NCBI RefSeq assembly: GCF_018812025.1
Contig: NC_063054.1
Span: 33,211,065 to 33,275,064, forward strand
Direction of reading: 5' to 3'
From: Megalobrama amblycephala
Lineage: Eukaryota > Chordata > Actinopteri > Cypriniformes > Xenocyprididae
DNA length: 64,000 nucleotides
The notes below the pieces were generated by a model. That model was not told the DNA's origin, searched no databases, and saw only the letters and a program-made list of their open reading frames with translations. How positions within the stretch are numbered: the first letter of the stretch is position 1; each line of letters starts with the position of its first letter. A program made the position numbers and the translations under genes. Shown piece after piece: positions 10,321 through 22,608 of the stretch.

Positions 10321-11553
10321 TAATAATAATAATATATTTTATATTATAATATAAAAAAAAGCACATTATATATTTATTATCTATTTTTATCTATTTTGTT
10401 CACAAAATAATTAATTGACTCAGTGTTTGAACTAGTTTTGTTGATAAGGCCTGTCAAATAAACCGATTCAATGAAATGAATTGAACTGCTCTTAAAATAT
10501 TGCTCTTTTAGGGAACTGATTGTGATTGGATGCAAAACGTGTCTACTTGTGTGGTCTTTAGGACATATAAAAAGTGTTAACCAACGTTGCAGATATTCTG
10601 ACTAATATTGCTGAAGAAGTGCTGGAGTGAATCCAGTCAACTAGACTTTTCGCAGATTAATGGTTGGCTCATGGCACCTATACTCTATTGTATTCATAAC
10701 CAAAAGGACACGAGGGTGTCTGGGTACTATCGTTGACATTTTTATGCCTTTGCTGTACATGTTTCCTTTCTCCTCCAAAAAGTAATGGGATTTCTGAAGA
10801 AAGATGAACCAATCTAATTTTTTGCACCGGTGGATCACTTCAAACTGCTGTGATGGACTCTTGATCAGAGATTTGGGGTGTGACACATCACGCATGGCTT
10901 CTGAGTGATGTTCCTAAAAAGGACTGTGACTCATAGTTTACCCTCATCTGCTATTTCCTGCATCTTTTAATACACTAGTATACGAAAGGTCCATATTCTA
11001 TAGCTGTTGGCTTTGAACAGGATGTGGTGCGTCCTGGTCTTTGTCGATCTAAAGGTCTTTCAAACTTCCACCAGTAGTTTTGGAGTTCCTTCTGTAAGGT
11101 TGCAGAACGGTGTACTTGTGCAGACTTTACTTATGAATGCATATATTGGAAGCAACACTACAATTAAAAAAAAGGATGAGTTGTTTCTGCTTAACTAGAT
11201 TTTGATCTGTGCTATTGTCATGTTCTGATGGCCATATCTTGATCTGATTTTAGAGCACACAGAGCTGGAGTCCATGTACCATCAATACGTCCAGTGCAGG
11301 TTCCAGTGGCTCTTCACATACTGGTTGTTTCGTCAGCCGACTCCGTACAACAAGCAGCTGCGATCCATTTTCCTGCAGTGGAAGAAGCACAGCAAGAGAA
11401 AAGTGGCCACCTGGGGTGAAACCCTGTGTGATGTGAGGTACCTGGCCTCCCTGCACCCCATCACCAAAGAATACTGGAGAGGCCGATTGGCCCGGGGAAA
11501 TGAGAATCTGGGTGAGTTATTTGGTAAAATAACAATTTAAAAAAATAATAATA

Positions 11554-11646
<93 letters not shown>

Positions 11647-11936
11647 TACTACTAATGTATAGCTATTTTATTTCTTAAATGGCATATATTTTGTGTTCTT
11701 GTTTATAGATTTAATGGCTTGTATTATAGCTTTTTTTTAATTATATTTTATATATTTTAATTTCAATGTTTTATAGATTTAATAGCATGTTTTTATTTTA
11801 TTTTAGTTTATACAACATTTATTATTGTGTATAGAGTATATAGATTTATTTAATAGCTTATGTATTGCTTTATAGTCGCATTTATTATTAATATAATAAT
11901 AGCTATTAAATAAAGATTTAATAATAGCTATTATTA

Positions 11937-11989
<53 letters not shown>

Positions 11990-12315
11990 GGCTTTTTTAA
12001 TAGCTGTTATTCATGTTTTATAGAATGATTTAATAGCATTTATTGTTTATAGCTTTTTTTTAATAGCAGTTGTTGTTTATTATTTGTTTATGGAATTATT
12101 TAATAACGTTTATTGTAATTATAGCTTTATTATCATGTAGTATTATTGTTACGTTTAGATTTAATTGCATTTATTATTACTTTAAAGCTTTATTTCATTG
12201 CATGTTGTTTTAATAATAATATTAACATTAATTTATAATATTATTATTATTATTATTAATAATAATAATAATAATAATAATATGGCTTTATTTAACTGCA
12301 TGTTGATTGTTGTTG

Positions 12316-12353
<38 letters not shown>

Positions 12354-15300
12354 GCTTTATTAACATGTAGTGTTATTATAACTGTTTATAGATTCAATAG
12401 CTATTATTATTATTTATAGCTTTATTTAATTGCATGTTTATTATTATAATTATTTTAAAAACTATCAGCCAGTTCTTTGTAAAATATCTTTTTTTTTTTT
12501 TTTTTTTTTTAAGTTTTCCTACCGTAGTAATTGGCATTTTGCAAAATTTTATATCGGTCAACCTCTGGTGGAGAATTGGCTCGAACGTTAAACCTTTGAG
12601 GAGTCAAGCAACCCGCTGTATTTGATTGTGTTTTCTGTTCTTTGTCGGTCTCATGTGGTGCTCTCTCTGGAGGAGCTGTGCCTATACCAGTCCTTTGGCA
12701 GGAAAAGAGTCTGTAGATCAAATGTTACTGCTCCAGCCTCTTTGAATATCATCTCATGTTCTGACTGTACTTGTTTCTTTCCATCAGGGATTCAGACTGT
12801 CGGAAACTACTTCTCCATGTGTAAGTCTCTCGTGGCCTGGATCTTGGGCCGCGACTGGGGCCGACTGAAGCGAAGAAAGGTACGTCTATAGAATACATGC
12901 AGGAAGCTGAGCAATATTTCAGTCTGAAGCAGATATGACTTTAAATTTTTTTTTTTTTCTTTGACACGAAGTCCTCTCTCCCCGCTATGCAGTGTGAGGT
13001 TTGAATAAATTTGATGTCTTTCCAGGGACTAACTTTTCTTTACACCAGATTTTTCCCTGTTCTGTTCCAACTGATATCTCTCTTCCCCATCTCAAAAATG
13101 CCAAATCAATTCCTCAGAGGACGTGATCTTAAATATTCCAGCAGGGCTCATCCTCTGCATTTCATTAGCCAGCGCAAATGATTTCACAGGTCACGGCGTG
13201 AGCAGACGCTCCTATCTAATGGCTGCCTAAATGGATTATAGACGTATCAGTGCATGTCTCAGTCAATTACATTGCACATCTGAGCATACAAACTCTCCCA
13301 GTATTATACATTGTTTTACAACACGTGACCATTCAAGGACACGGAAAGGATCGGATGGACATTAAATGCGACACTTTGTTTTTAAAAACAGGTTAAGTTT
13401 TCATGGATTGATTCTTTGTATGTGCTTTGCATAACTACATGCTTTATTTTATAATGAATCATTTATATTTTTATTTCAAATAGGTTTATCATTTATTTTG
13501 AATATCAGTAGTTTTTATCAGAAATGCTAACTGCACATTACCTTACATTATCAAGGTACATACAATCTCTATTTTAAGTCTTATTTTAATTTTATTGAAT
13601 TGTTTATTTTGAATTTTTTACTTTTATGCATATTCAGGCCTGTTCCCCTATGCATGCACTTGTTCGGGAGCAAGGTCAGGTAGAATGTTGTGCCATTGAC
13701 GTGTCATTGGCAGGTTTATGAAGACACCCTGGAGGGTGTATATCTTCTGCTGAGGCGGGAGATGCAGGAGACGCTCATCGAGCACGAGCGCTTCTGGCAG
13801 GTGGCCAAAGTCCAGATGACCCGTGTCTGTACGCTGGAGGAGACGGCCGCAAATTATGTCAACTGGAAAATGATTGAGACACTCCCCTACTACAAGTTAG
13901 TCCTGATTGAGTCTGCTCTTATGCTCACTTACTCTGTCTGTCTCGCTCTCACTTGCTTTCTCTTTCTCTCCAGAAAATACAGAATTAAAATTGTAATGTT
14001 TACAGTAAAGGGCTCATTTTTTATATATTTTATATATATATATTTTTTTTTTTTTTTTGGGCCTATACTGACAGTGTTTCCTTGCATCCTATATACTTTG
14101 TTTTGACGTTTTCAGATGAATAAAACAATTTAAAAAGAAAAAAATAAGCTAACATTTTTCTAAAATTTATTTCTAATTTTTATTTTAGGTAAAATAAAGC
14201 AAACTTTCATTTTAAAATTTGCATTTAAAAATAAGCTAACTTTTTTTTTTTTTTTTTTAAGTAAATATAAAAAACTTTGAACGAATATTGCAATGAAATT
14301 TAATGAATAAATAAAAAGCTAACTTTAAATTAAAATGAATAAATGCATTTATTTAAAGCTGCAGTCTGCAATTTTGCCTTTTTGTCGCCATCTCAGTTTG
14401 AAACCTGCAATTGCAGTTATTTTCTGTATTATTATCATCGCGTGCGTCGTGCCTCGGCACAGCTCCTCAGCGCAGATGAATCTAATGTTTGCTGTCAACA
14501 ATTTGCTTAAATGAGGCTGTTACAATTATCATGTTGGATCAGTGACATGCTAATTTGCTTGTAAACATAGGAGCCTTGCTTTTAGCATTTCCAATTGATC
14601 ACTGTTCAGGCTGTAAAGTGTTGCTCTGTTACTCGAATTGCTGTTGTTTACATTAGAAACTAGTGGTGAAAATGTTGAGCTTTACCAGTGGTTGGCTTTC
14701 AGACTGGGCTTTGAAGCTTGGAGAGTGCGCTGGGTGGAGATACAGTATGAGCACCGCTGGCAGCTTCAAACAAATAGCCTGCGGTAACTTACGGGCAGTC
14801 AGTCGATGACATCTTTGAAGTGTATGGCAACTGATCTCAAAAAGGGCTGAACTCTGATGCTGTGGAATCGGTCTGACTTTAGAGCAGAGTAAACCAAGAA
14901 CAGTGGTGTGAAAAGTTAAGCAGGATGTTCTTGAGGGCGATCGCCTTACATAAGCAGATGTGTGTGTGAGTGATTGAAGTGAAGTGCTCCTTTTCACTGA
15001 TACTGGCTAATGTTTTCATGCTATGACACTTAATGTTGTTCAGTGGTTTTTAGTTTTGTGCAAAAAATGTTCTAGTTATGTAGTTTAGCACTTCTTGACT
15101 ATCTAATCTCTCTGTCTATTGGTCATTAGCATTCAAACCATCAGTGCAGGTTGGCTGGTTTTAAATTTGGCTAATAATCCACATTTGAAGAGGTATATAT
15201 TTGAATTCATGTGCAGCAAGCACACGCTGAGTTTTCTTAAGTGTTTTTTGTCCAGGGTGTTTTGTTTGAAGCTGTAAGTCATTATACAGAAGGAAATCTC

Positions 15301-18300
15301 CAGAGACTGTAAAGATGAATGCCTCGTTGTTCAGAAGTGCTTGAAGAATTACTTTGCCCGCAAAAGCTATTACATTGTTTTTGGTTTTTAATTCTCATTG
15401 TGGCTTATTAATAAAGGTTGTCTTATTTCCCAAGCTAATTAAAAACAAATGATGCGTATAATGTAACAGTTTTTTTTTTTTTGTTTTTTGTTTTTTTTCT
15501 TCTTCTCCCCTCTTCATTTTCTAGGCTGTATCTGGTGTCTGGTAATTCGGTGTACCTGGATCATGTGCAAGGTTTCTTGCGTAGAAAGAGGATAATCCGG
15601 GATTGGATTTACCTGGAGGAGAACATCTGGGCCAGACAGTTACTCCCTGAATCGCTCTACACATTGCTGGAGTTTGACACCAAGATCTCTCAAGGTAGAT
15701 TCAACAAATATGATGTGTATAACAGACCTAAAACGACTCTTCCATCTAAATCATTGGCTCTCAATCAGGGGCCGGGTTCTTCTCAAACTTCCAAGGGGTC
15801 CTCCAGATGACTTAAAATGATGTAAAATAAGATGACAAAACCTTTAAATATTGTAGTGGACAGCGGGGGACTTGAAGTCAAATGTTGAGATTAAAGGTGC
15901 CCTCGAATGAAAAATTGAATTTATCTTGGCATAGTTAAATAACAAGAGTTCAGTACATGGAAATGACATACAGTGAGTCTCAGACACCATTGTTTCCTCC
16001 TTATATAAATCTCATTTGTTTAAAAGACCTCCGAAGAACAGGCGAATCTCAACATAACACAGACTGTTACGTAACGATATTTGTAAATTGTCTTTCTAAA
16101 TGTTTCGTTAGCATGTTGCTAATGTACTGTTAAATGTGGTTAAAGTTACCATTGTTTCTTACTGTATTCACGGAGACGAGAGCCGTCGCTATTTTCATTT
16201 TTAAACACTTGCAGTCTGTATAATTCATAAACACAACTTCATTCTTTATAAATCTCTCCAACAGTGTAGCATTAGCCGTTAGCCGCGGAGCACTATCAAA
16301 CTCATTCAAAATCAGAAGTAAACAATATAACAGTATACAATACTCACATAATCCGCCGCATGCATGACGAACACTTTGTAAAGATCGATTTTGAGGGTTA
16401 TATTAGCTGTGTAAACTTTAAGGCACTGTTTAAGGCAAGCGCGAGCTCTGTGGGCGGAGAGCATGGGATTTAAAGGGGCCGCAGCATAAATCGGCACGTT
16501 TATAATGATCAATGCGCGTTTATAAAATCTATGGGGTATTTTGAGCTGAAACTTCACAGACACATTCAGGGGACACCTTAGACTTATATTACATCTTTTA
16601 AAAACATAATCTAGGGCACCTTTAAATGACTACAGGGCAACTGGAGCTAGAGCTGCATGAATAATTGTTAAAAGATTGTGATCTTTTTAAACACCCATGC
16701 TATTTTTATTCCTAAATTACTTTGATTCGCCTGTGTTTATTAAACCTTTGACAATCACAGCAGAACATTCAAATCTGTTCACACTGTCGCTGACCCAGAG
16801 AAAACAGTTGTGAACACAAAAATAATGAAACTGTGGTTGAAAAGACTGTTACAAATGTTCATTATCACAGAAGTACTGGGATAAAAGTTTATAGTTCAGA
16901 TCTAAAAGCTAATGTCTGTGATGGCGATCAAAATGGAGTAAATCACCTTTTCAAAGTAACTTGGCGATTCAAATAAAGATTGTATAAATTACATCGTTAT
17001 ACCTGTAGGTGGCGATAAGTGACTTAAAAATGTTTGTCATTGAATCATTTATTTAAGAGATTTGTTCAAAAATGCTGATTCACCCAACAAGTGAAGTATT
17101 TGATTCATTGAATTGACACTTTGTCAGAACCTCTAGTAAATTGCATGTTATTTTGTTGTCTGTTTAGAATCATGACTTTTGTTTGAAACACAAATTGTGG
17201 TTCTCAATTTATCCAGAGTCGCGCAGCTCTAACTGGAGCCAATCCATTCATAATCCAGTACCTCGGCTCATATTCTGATTTATCCCCCATATTAAATTTG
17301 TAAGCCTGGCTGATGCCTTTGGGTCTTCTGAGACCCTGCCGTTAGTGTATTTCTGCTCTTATTAGATTTATCTAATTAACATCTGTTTCTTTTATAGCTC
17401 GACGCTGCTTACCAAGTGCATCTTGGTTCAGCAGATTTTAAGTGTGTTGGTGTTAATCCTCAGTCCTCTGTGAGCGGTCGAGACCACACAAAGTTCATGA
17501 CATTTGCATTAGCAGGATCTTTTGTATCAAAGCATCTTACAAGAATGTAACTTGTGTAAGTGCCTGTTTTAAGGTTAAAGTTCACCTAAAACTGAAGTTT
17601 TTGTCATTAATTACTGACCCTCATGTCGTTCCAAACCCGTAAAACCTTCATTCACCTTCGGAAAACACAAATTAAGATATTTTTGATGAAATAGAAGAGG
17701 TTTCTGAACCACACGTAGGCAGCAGCAACATCGCACCTTTCGAGGCCCAGAAAAGTAGTAAAGACATTGTTCAAATGGTCCATGTGACTTCAGTAGTTCA
17801 ACCCTAATGTTATGAAGTGATGAGCATACGCATATTTTGTGCGCAAAAACAAAAAAAAAAATCAACTTTATTCAACAATTTCTTCTCTTCCCTGTCAGTC
17901 TCCTACTCTGACATTGTAACATCAGTGCAGCGCTTCTGGGTTTTACATTTGAACGCCAGCTCGGTATTGGCCGACGCTGTTCACGTGAGCACCGTGACGC
18001 ATGCGTTCTGTATAAATCTTAGAACAGATACCATATTTGATTAGACAAGAATGCTACGATTGCAGACGTCACAAATGCTAGATGTTCAGTGCAGATTTGC
18101 TGGTTGGGTTACTAGTCGAACCAAAGCAGGGATGCAGTCTGCTTTAATTCACCTCTTCCTGTCTGAGAGTGATGCATCAGCGGCGTGACGAAGGAATGCT
18201 GTGAAATTTGATTAGGATTTATGAAGGACCGGTTCCATTCCTCCGTGACCCATAGCCACGAGGAATGATGGTCCGTTTATTTGCAGGCTCAGTCTCAAGG

Positions 18301-18557
18301 CAATTTGTCTTGTTTTACCATCTTAAAAATAGTTGATAGACATTTTTTAGCTCTTTCAAATCTACTGGATTAGAGATTTTAGCAATCTAATCTTCAATGA
18401 GGTGAGAGATGCATTAGGGTTTGTTTGTAGAGCTCTAGATAAGTGGATGTTTACAATGGCCAAGGCTGATGCATATCGAGCATAGCCAATTTGTTATTGA
18501 ACACTGCAATTTGATGAAAGGAAATGAGACTTGGACAATTTGAAATGAACTGAATTG

Positions 18558-18588
<31 letters not shown>

Positions 18589-19576
18589 TGCTGTCAATGG
18601 AATAATAAAATGGTTATACAATAGTTTCTTAAAAAAAATAAAATAAAAAAATAAAAAAATAAAATGTAAGATTCCTCACATTTTATATAGTGCTTTTCTG
18701 GGTACTCAAAGCGCTTTACATATGGAAGGAAGAATCTCCTCAACCAGCACCAATGTGCAGCATCCACCTGGATGATGTGACGGCAGCCATGTTGCGCCAA
18801 AACGCCCTCCACAGAGAGACTGTGATGAAGGCAATCAGTGTATGGGGATGATTAGGAGGCCATGATGGACAGAGGCCAATGGGCAAATTTGGCCCGGATG
18901 TCAGGGTTACACTCCTACTCTTTTCAAAGGACATCCTGGGATTTTTAACGACCACAGAGCGTCAAGACCTCGGTTTAAAGTCTCATCCGAAGGACAGTGC
19001 TCTTTGACAGTATAGTGTCCCCATCACTATACTTGGGCATTAGGACCCACACAAACCACAGAGTGAGCACCCCCTGCTGGCCTCACTAACACCTCCTCTA
19101 GCAGCAACCTAGTTTTCCCAGGAGGTCTCCCATCCAGGTACTAACCAGGCTCAGCCCTGCTTAGCTTCAGTGGGCAACCAGTCTTGGGCTACAGGGTGGT
19201 TATGGCTGCTGGTTATATAATATATATAATATAATATTTATAATATAATGTAATATAAATCATAAAAATGTCTTTAAAAAAATGATACTTTAATACTTTA
19301 ATTAGGTTAAAGTCATCATGTACCATAAATGTTTGTTTGGTTCATGATGGTCAATAGCCTTTCATAACCGTGATGTATCTTGCTCTGCTTTGTGTTTGAA
19401 CAGAGAGTTTACACGGGGACTCTCTGCCGGCCCAGCTGGGTCGACTCATGTGGCTGTACCTGAACTCGGGTCAGGAGCTCTATCTGGAGGCGGTGAAGGG
19501 AATGGTGCTGCAGTGCGCTCAGGCCTGTCTCAACCATCTCAGCACGCTTCAAGCCTGTGAAGTGCGTGTGGCGTAG
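6609..19576 (+). CDS. F-box protein of unrecognised family, eight coding exons
   Basis: Exons: 6609-6878, 9238-9523, 9603-9725, 11254-11511, 12788-12879, 13714-13895, 15525-15694, 19404-19576. Every junction is GT-AG, phases match at all seven introns (0,1,1,1,0,2,1), and the joined frame is 1554 nt, 517 residues, ending in TAG. Residues about 46-88 form an F-box (LHLSDEVLLVILRNLDPVSL, then the LGSTC and LWTTHF landmarks), which normally binds Skp1 in SCF ubiquitin ligases. The remaining 430 residues are helical and rich in Trp, Tyr, Leu and Arg, with landmarks APHKYWIQWLV, FQWLFTYWLFRQP, EYWRGRLARG, ILGRDWGRL and RIIRDWIYLEENIW. I see no WD40, LRR, kelch or CASH repeats, so the substrate module is unknown. 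There is no signal peptide. The codons look selected and no exon is damaged, so I take it as a live gene. I know of no gene between SLC35F1 and CEP85L in human. Confidence 0.88.
6940..7741. mobile_element. Long palindromic DNA element, TTAA-flanked (AGGGTTAGTTCACCC family)
   Basis: An 802-bp foldback element in intron 1 of the F-box gene. The left arm (from about 6944) and right arm (to about 7737) are inverted copies of each other, sharing for example GGCCTCACGGAGCCATCGGA and atattaatattgaaccactg. Both ends carry TTAA. Shorter single-arm relatives lie at 8636-8975 and 17569-17905. Confidence 0.75.
7742..8635. other. Intron 1 of the F-box gene, unannotated stretch with an (ATAAT)n microsatellite
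   Basis: No exon seen. A clean run of the pentamer ataat spans about 8400-8460. The rest is unique-looking AT-rich sequence. Confidence 0.6.
8636..8975. repeat. Single-arm copy of the AGGGTTAGTTCACCC foldback family
   Basis: Matches the left arm of the element at 6940-7741: gggttaagtcacccaaaaatg, then ccctcatgtcgttccacaccc, then gtacagtggttcaatattaa. The right arm is missing. Confidence 0.7.
9726..11253. other. Intron 3 of the F-box gene with an (AAT)n array
   Basis: An AAT trinucleotide array spans about 10253-10335. It is preceded by AT-rich units (tagatttaatagcatgttat) that also occur in intron 4. Two short ORFs on either strand near 10640-11200 show no recognisable protein and lack splice support. 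Confidence 0.55.
11512..12787. repeat. Intron 4 of the F-box gene, (TTA)n arrays and degenerate AT-rich minisatellite
   Basis: The main ATT/TTA array is 11552-11650, with further runs near 11950-11990, 12237-12285 and 12317-12352. Between them a unit like agatttaatagcatttattgtttatagcttt recurs many times in diverged form. A poly(T) of about 20 is at 12490-12510. No coding exon is visible. Confidence 0.75.
12880..13713. other. Intron 5 of the F-box gene
   Basis: Nothing recognisable apart from the splice sites at its ends (GTACGT donor, ttggcag acceptor). Confidence 0.5.
13896..15524. other. Intron 6 of the F-box gene
   Basis: The donor is GTTAGT and the acceptor a strong pyrimidine tract (ttcttctcccctcttcattttctag). 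Poly(T) runs lie at 14043-14060 and 14241-14259. No gene or clear repeat family was recognised, and the reverse-strand ORF at 14653-14997 has no recognisable content. Confidence 0.5.
15891..16625 (+). mobile_element. TTAA-flanked Kolobok-like element, copy 2 (internally deleted)
   Basis: Same family as 3229-4195, with TTAA at both ends (15891-15894 and 16622-16625). It is 735 bp because about 200 bp are missing from inside a palindrome near 16070. It lies in intron 7 of the F-box gene. Confidence 0.85.
17569..17905. repeat. Diverged single-arm copy of the foldback family
   Basis: Related to 6940-7741: gttcacctaaaactgaag, then ccctcatgtcgttccaaaccc, then aaattaagatatttttgatg, then gtgcgcaaaaac. 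Older and more diverged than the intron 1 copies. Confidence 0.65.
18650..19205 (-). mobile_element. 5S-rRNA-headed SINE (SINE3-like) with an L2-type tail
   Basis: On the minus strand the head (about 19195-19120) resembles the internal promoter half of 5S rRNA: AAGCTAAGCAGGGCTGAGCC, then TGGTTAGTACCTGGATGGGAGACC split over 19160-19127. The 3' end (about 18720-18660) reads AAAGCGCTTTGAGTACCCAG then AAAAGCACTATATAAAATGT, the tail shared by fish SINEs and L2-type LINEs. This head and tail combination is that of the zebrafish SINE3 class. It lies in intron 7 of the F-box gene, antisense. Confidence 0.8.
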
Positions 19577-19984
19577 ACCTGATACAGACCCAAACATTTT
19601 TAACTGACTTTTTTTTTATTCTATTTTTACAATTTTTAACTTTTATGCTTTAGTGCACTAACACATTCATTCTCAATTTGTGTCTGAGTAAATGTAGTGC
19701 ATGTTTTTTTTTAAATCTTGTATTGGTTTTAGCATTTAAAATGACTAGTCTCTTTTCAAGATGCTTTTTTTTTTATTGTAACTATCATGTGAATTTTTAA
19801 TCTTGTCATGGTAGACTCCAAGGTTGCTGAATTATTAAAGCACCTTTACAACCCACACTTCAAAGTCTGATTATTTTTATAAACAAGTTTATAAATGGTT
19901 TTAAAAAAATCTGTATGCTACTTAAACAGTCTTGCTGTATGTCAAGTGAATTTAAGTGAACTGCAGTCGCTTTATACCTTACTC

Positions 19985-20027
<43 letters not shown>

Positions 20028-20620
20028 GATGGCCAGTCACAGACCTGAACAACACCACGATTTGAGGCGTGCACGCTTCCCTTTAATAAAATGTCAATCT
20101 ACATCAGTGGTGCTCAGTTGGTTTGGCCATGTGGACCTACGTTTTCCCATGGTCATTAAGCCATGACCCACCTAGGCTGTTAGACAGCAGCCCAAACTAG
20201 TTTTTTGTTAATACAATAAACCTGGTGAGTTGGTATGAGCCACCAGTCATTTAAAAAATATAAGAAATCACACAAAGTGAGTGGCATTTTGGGGTTACAG
20301 AAACACTTACCATGGTACTTTTATTTTATGATTGCTAACTGACAACTATGTTCCATGCTCATAATTTATTTTGCTTTTTATATTCACCTTATTCCTGACG
20401 AGCCTACTGCGTTTTGAATTATGGGTGGCACTTCCGGTTTGGGGAACTTCCATTCAAAAAGACCGAAATGAATCGTTTCAAATCATAAGGTTGCCCTACA
20501 AATAAAGCTTATCCATCAGTTTGACTGAATGAGCTGTCAATGTTCCTTCATGTTTTATTTTCAGATATCATGAGAATAAAGTAACGCTTGGTATTTTAAC
20601 GTGACATGTAACATGAATAT
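19577..20620. other. 3' UTR of the F-box gene and start of the convergent intergenic region
   Basis: An ATTAAA at about 19834 and an AATAAA at about 20084 are possible poly(A) signals. A T homopolymer of about 38 spans 19989-20027. No other gene seen. Confidence 0.45.
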
Positions 20621-20623
20621 CTA

Positions 20624-21306
20624 GGGCCAGTTGTTCAAAAAGTTTAATCAGTTTGATCAGGTAATCCATTTTACTTTTGTGCTGGTTTTTCAAAGAAAAA
20701 TTGGATTGGATCACCGTGATCCAGATACACACTTTTCCAGATTACCAAATCTGGATTTCCAGTGCTCTACGGAGTCCCTAAAGGGACATGTTGATAGAAA
20801 GAATATGGATTTTGAATTATATATATTTTTGTTAGATTTTTACGGCTGTTTGGGGATTGTTTTATGGCACCAAAATCTCTTTTTTACTTTAGAGTAGGTT
20901 ACCGAAAAGCTAAATATGTAGGCTAATGTCTACTTCTAATTTATTACTTTAACAGTTAAACTAGTCAAGAACAAGATAAAAATGTGTTTATGTATATTAC
21001 ATGATATAAATGTATTTTTTGACCAGTTTTAAAGTTTTACTACATTTTCCTTCTGGAATCCACCTTGAAATCCTACCCCCTGTTGGGATCAGGATAATCC
21101 TGTTTTTTTGGATCAAAGTTATCCAAATCCTACTGACAAGTTTTGAACAACACAAACTGAAGGTTTGATCCAGATTAAAACTAGGATTGGATTTTGTGAT
21201 CTAATCTGATTTCAGAATCCTTTTTTCCTTTTGAACAACCGATTTTCAAGATTTTATCCAATCCGATAGCCGAAATCCAATCAGATTACGTTTGAACAAC
21301 TGGCCC
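20624..21306. mobile_element. Non-autonomous DNA transposon with GGGCCAGTTGTTCAAA termini
   Basis: Terminal inverted repeats GGGCCAGTTGTTCAAA at 20624 and TTTGAACAACTGGCCC ending at 21306, flanked by a 3-bp duplication CTA (20621-20623 and 21307-21309). The interior contains further inverted segments (ttggattggatca / gatttaatc type). A 3-bp target suggests PIF/Harbinger but the family is not proven. Confidence 0.75.
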
Positions 21307-21512
21307 CTAATGGCAAGAGCTCTTTTCAGTCGCTGCATTCTTTTCCTCATGATTTTTCCCCCCTTTGCATTCCACTGTAATAGAAAAGGACAAAATATAT
21401 ATTGCACATTTGTGGTCTGTTCTCCCTATTAAATTTACGATATCCCATTAATAATTGGAATGCACGAAGAATTTCTCGGTTTTCTCCTCAAATCCTCACG
21501 TCTCTTTCTAGG

Positions 21513-21543
<31 letters not shown>

Positions 21544-22298
21544 GGGTAAATACAATTTCTTATCTGTCAAAATGACGGAAATCACTTTGCAATAGTATAA
21601 CGCAATGCTTAAGTTAATGAACATTTTTGATTAAGACAACATGTTATACAATACAGATTATATAATATATATATATATAACTACAGTGATATTTCACCCA
21701 TCCATTATTGCTGTGGAAAGAATCATGCTTTTTCATGATCTGTTGAAAATAAAATGACATTTAAAAGTGTAAAAGCATCAAAAATGTAATGTTCGATTGT
21801 TGAAGGGTGAGTAGAATAATATAATCTCATTATACCCTGTTTAAAAAAAAACGTATTGCGTTCATAGAGTGAGCGTTTCACTGATTGTTTACAGCCTAAC
21901 GGAAGTTACACCCATAATTCGCGCAAACTAGCGTCATATTGGGGGTGCGCGTGCAACTGAAGAGCGCGAGCTATGAGCGCAGTATAACGTCATACAGGAC
22001 AGGGAAGTTCGCTTTTCTCACTTTTTTTTCGTAACAAGTTACGCAAATAACGTTAGAATAAAGACACTCTTATTTGTGACCGCACATACTGAATCAGGAC
22101 AACGCGTTTTTCTTCTTGACAGAAATTAGTATCAACAGCTTTCACGTTTCATGCTGTTTTTCAGCTTTCAAAATAAAAGTCTTGCAGCAGAAAAACATTT
22201 AGTTGATGTTTCTTTGCACACTCCGCGACCCACCAGTTGAGACACTGATCTACAGACTTATTGTCAGCAAAAACAAACCAACCAATGTAGAAAAATAC
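21307..22298. other. Intergenic DNA between the convergent F-box and cep85l genes
   Basis: A poly(T) run at 21513-21540 and a short AT run at 21667-21680. No coding or RNA gene recognised. Confidence 0.5.
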
Positions 22299-22559
22299 TT
22301 TATTTGACATTTGTACAAATGAAAAGCATTTTACAAAATGGAAAAATAGTTAATACTTTTGAGAAAAAAGTTTTACATAAATAGACCTTTGGCTTTTGTA
22401 AAATCTAGCTGGAAAATTAAAAGCTTAAGATTTAAAAGACTGATGTGAAATTCAAACATACTGTTAAGCCAACCAGTGGCTTTCAGTGCACAGTGAGTCG
22501 GTCATGTCAATCAATGCACATTGCTTTTGTATTCATTTACATATATATATATATTCATT

Positions 22560-22608
<49 letters not shown>

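Noticed and set aside
14653..14997. 114-codon minus-strand ORF in an F-box gene intron
   Set aside because: No recognisable protein and no splice support.
19120..19195. A 5S rRNA gene on the minus strand
   Set aside because: Only the internal promoter half resembles 5S rRNA and it is joined to a SINE body with an L2-type tail.
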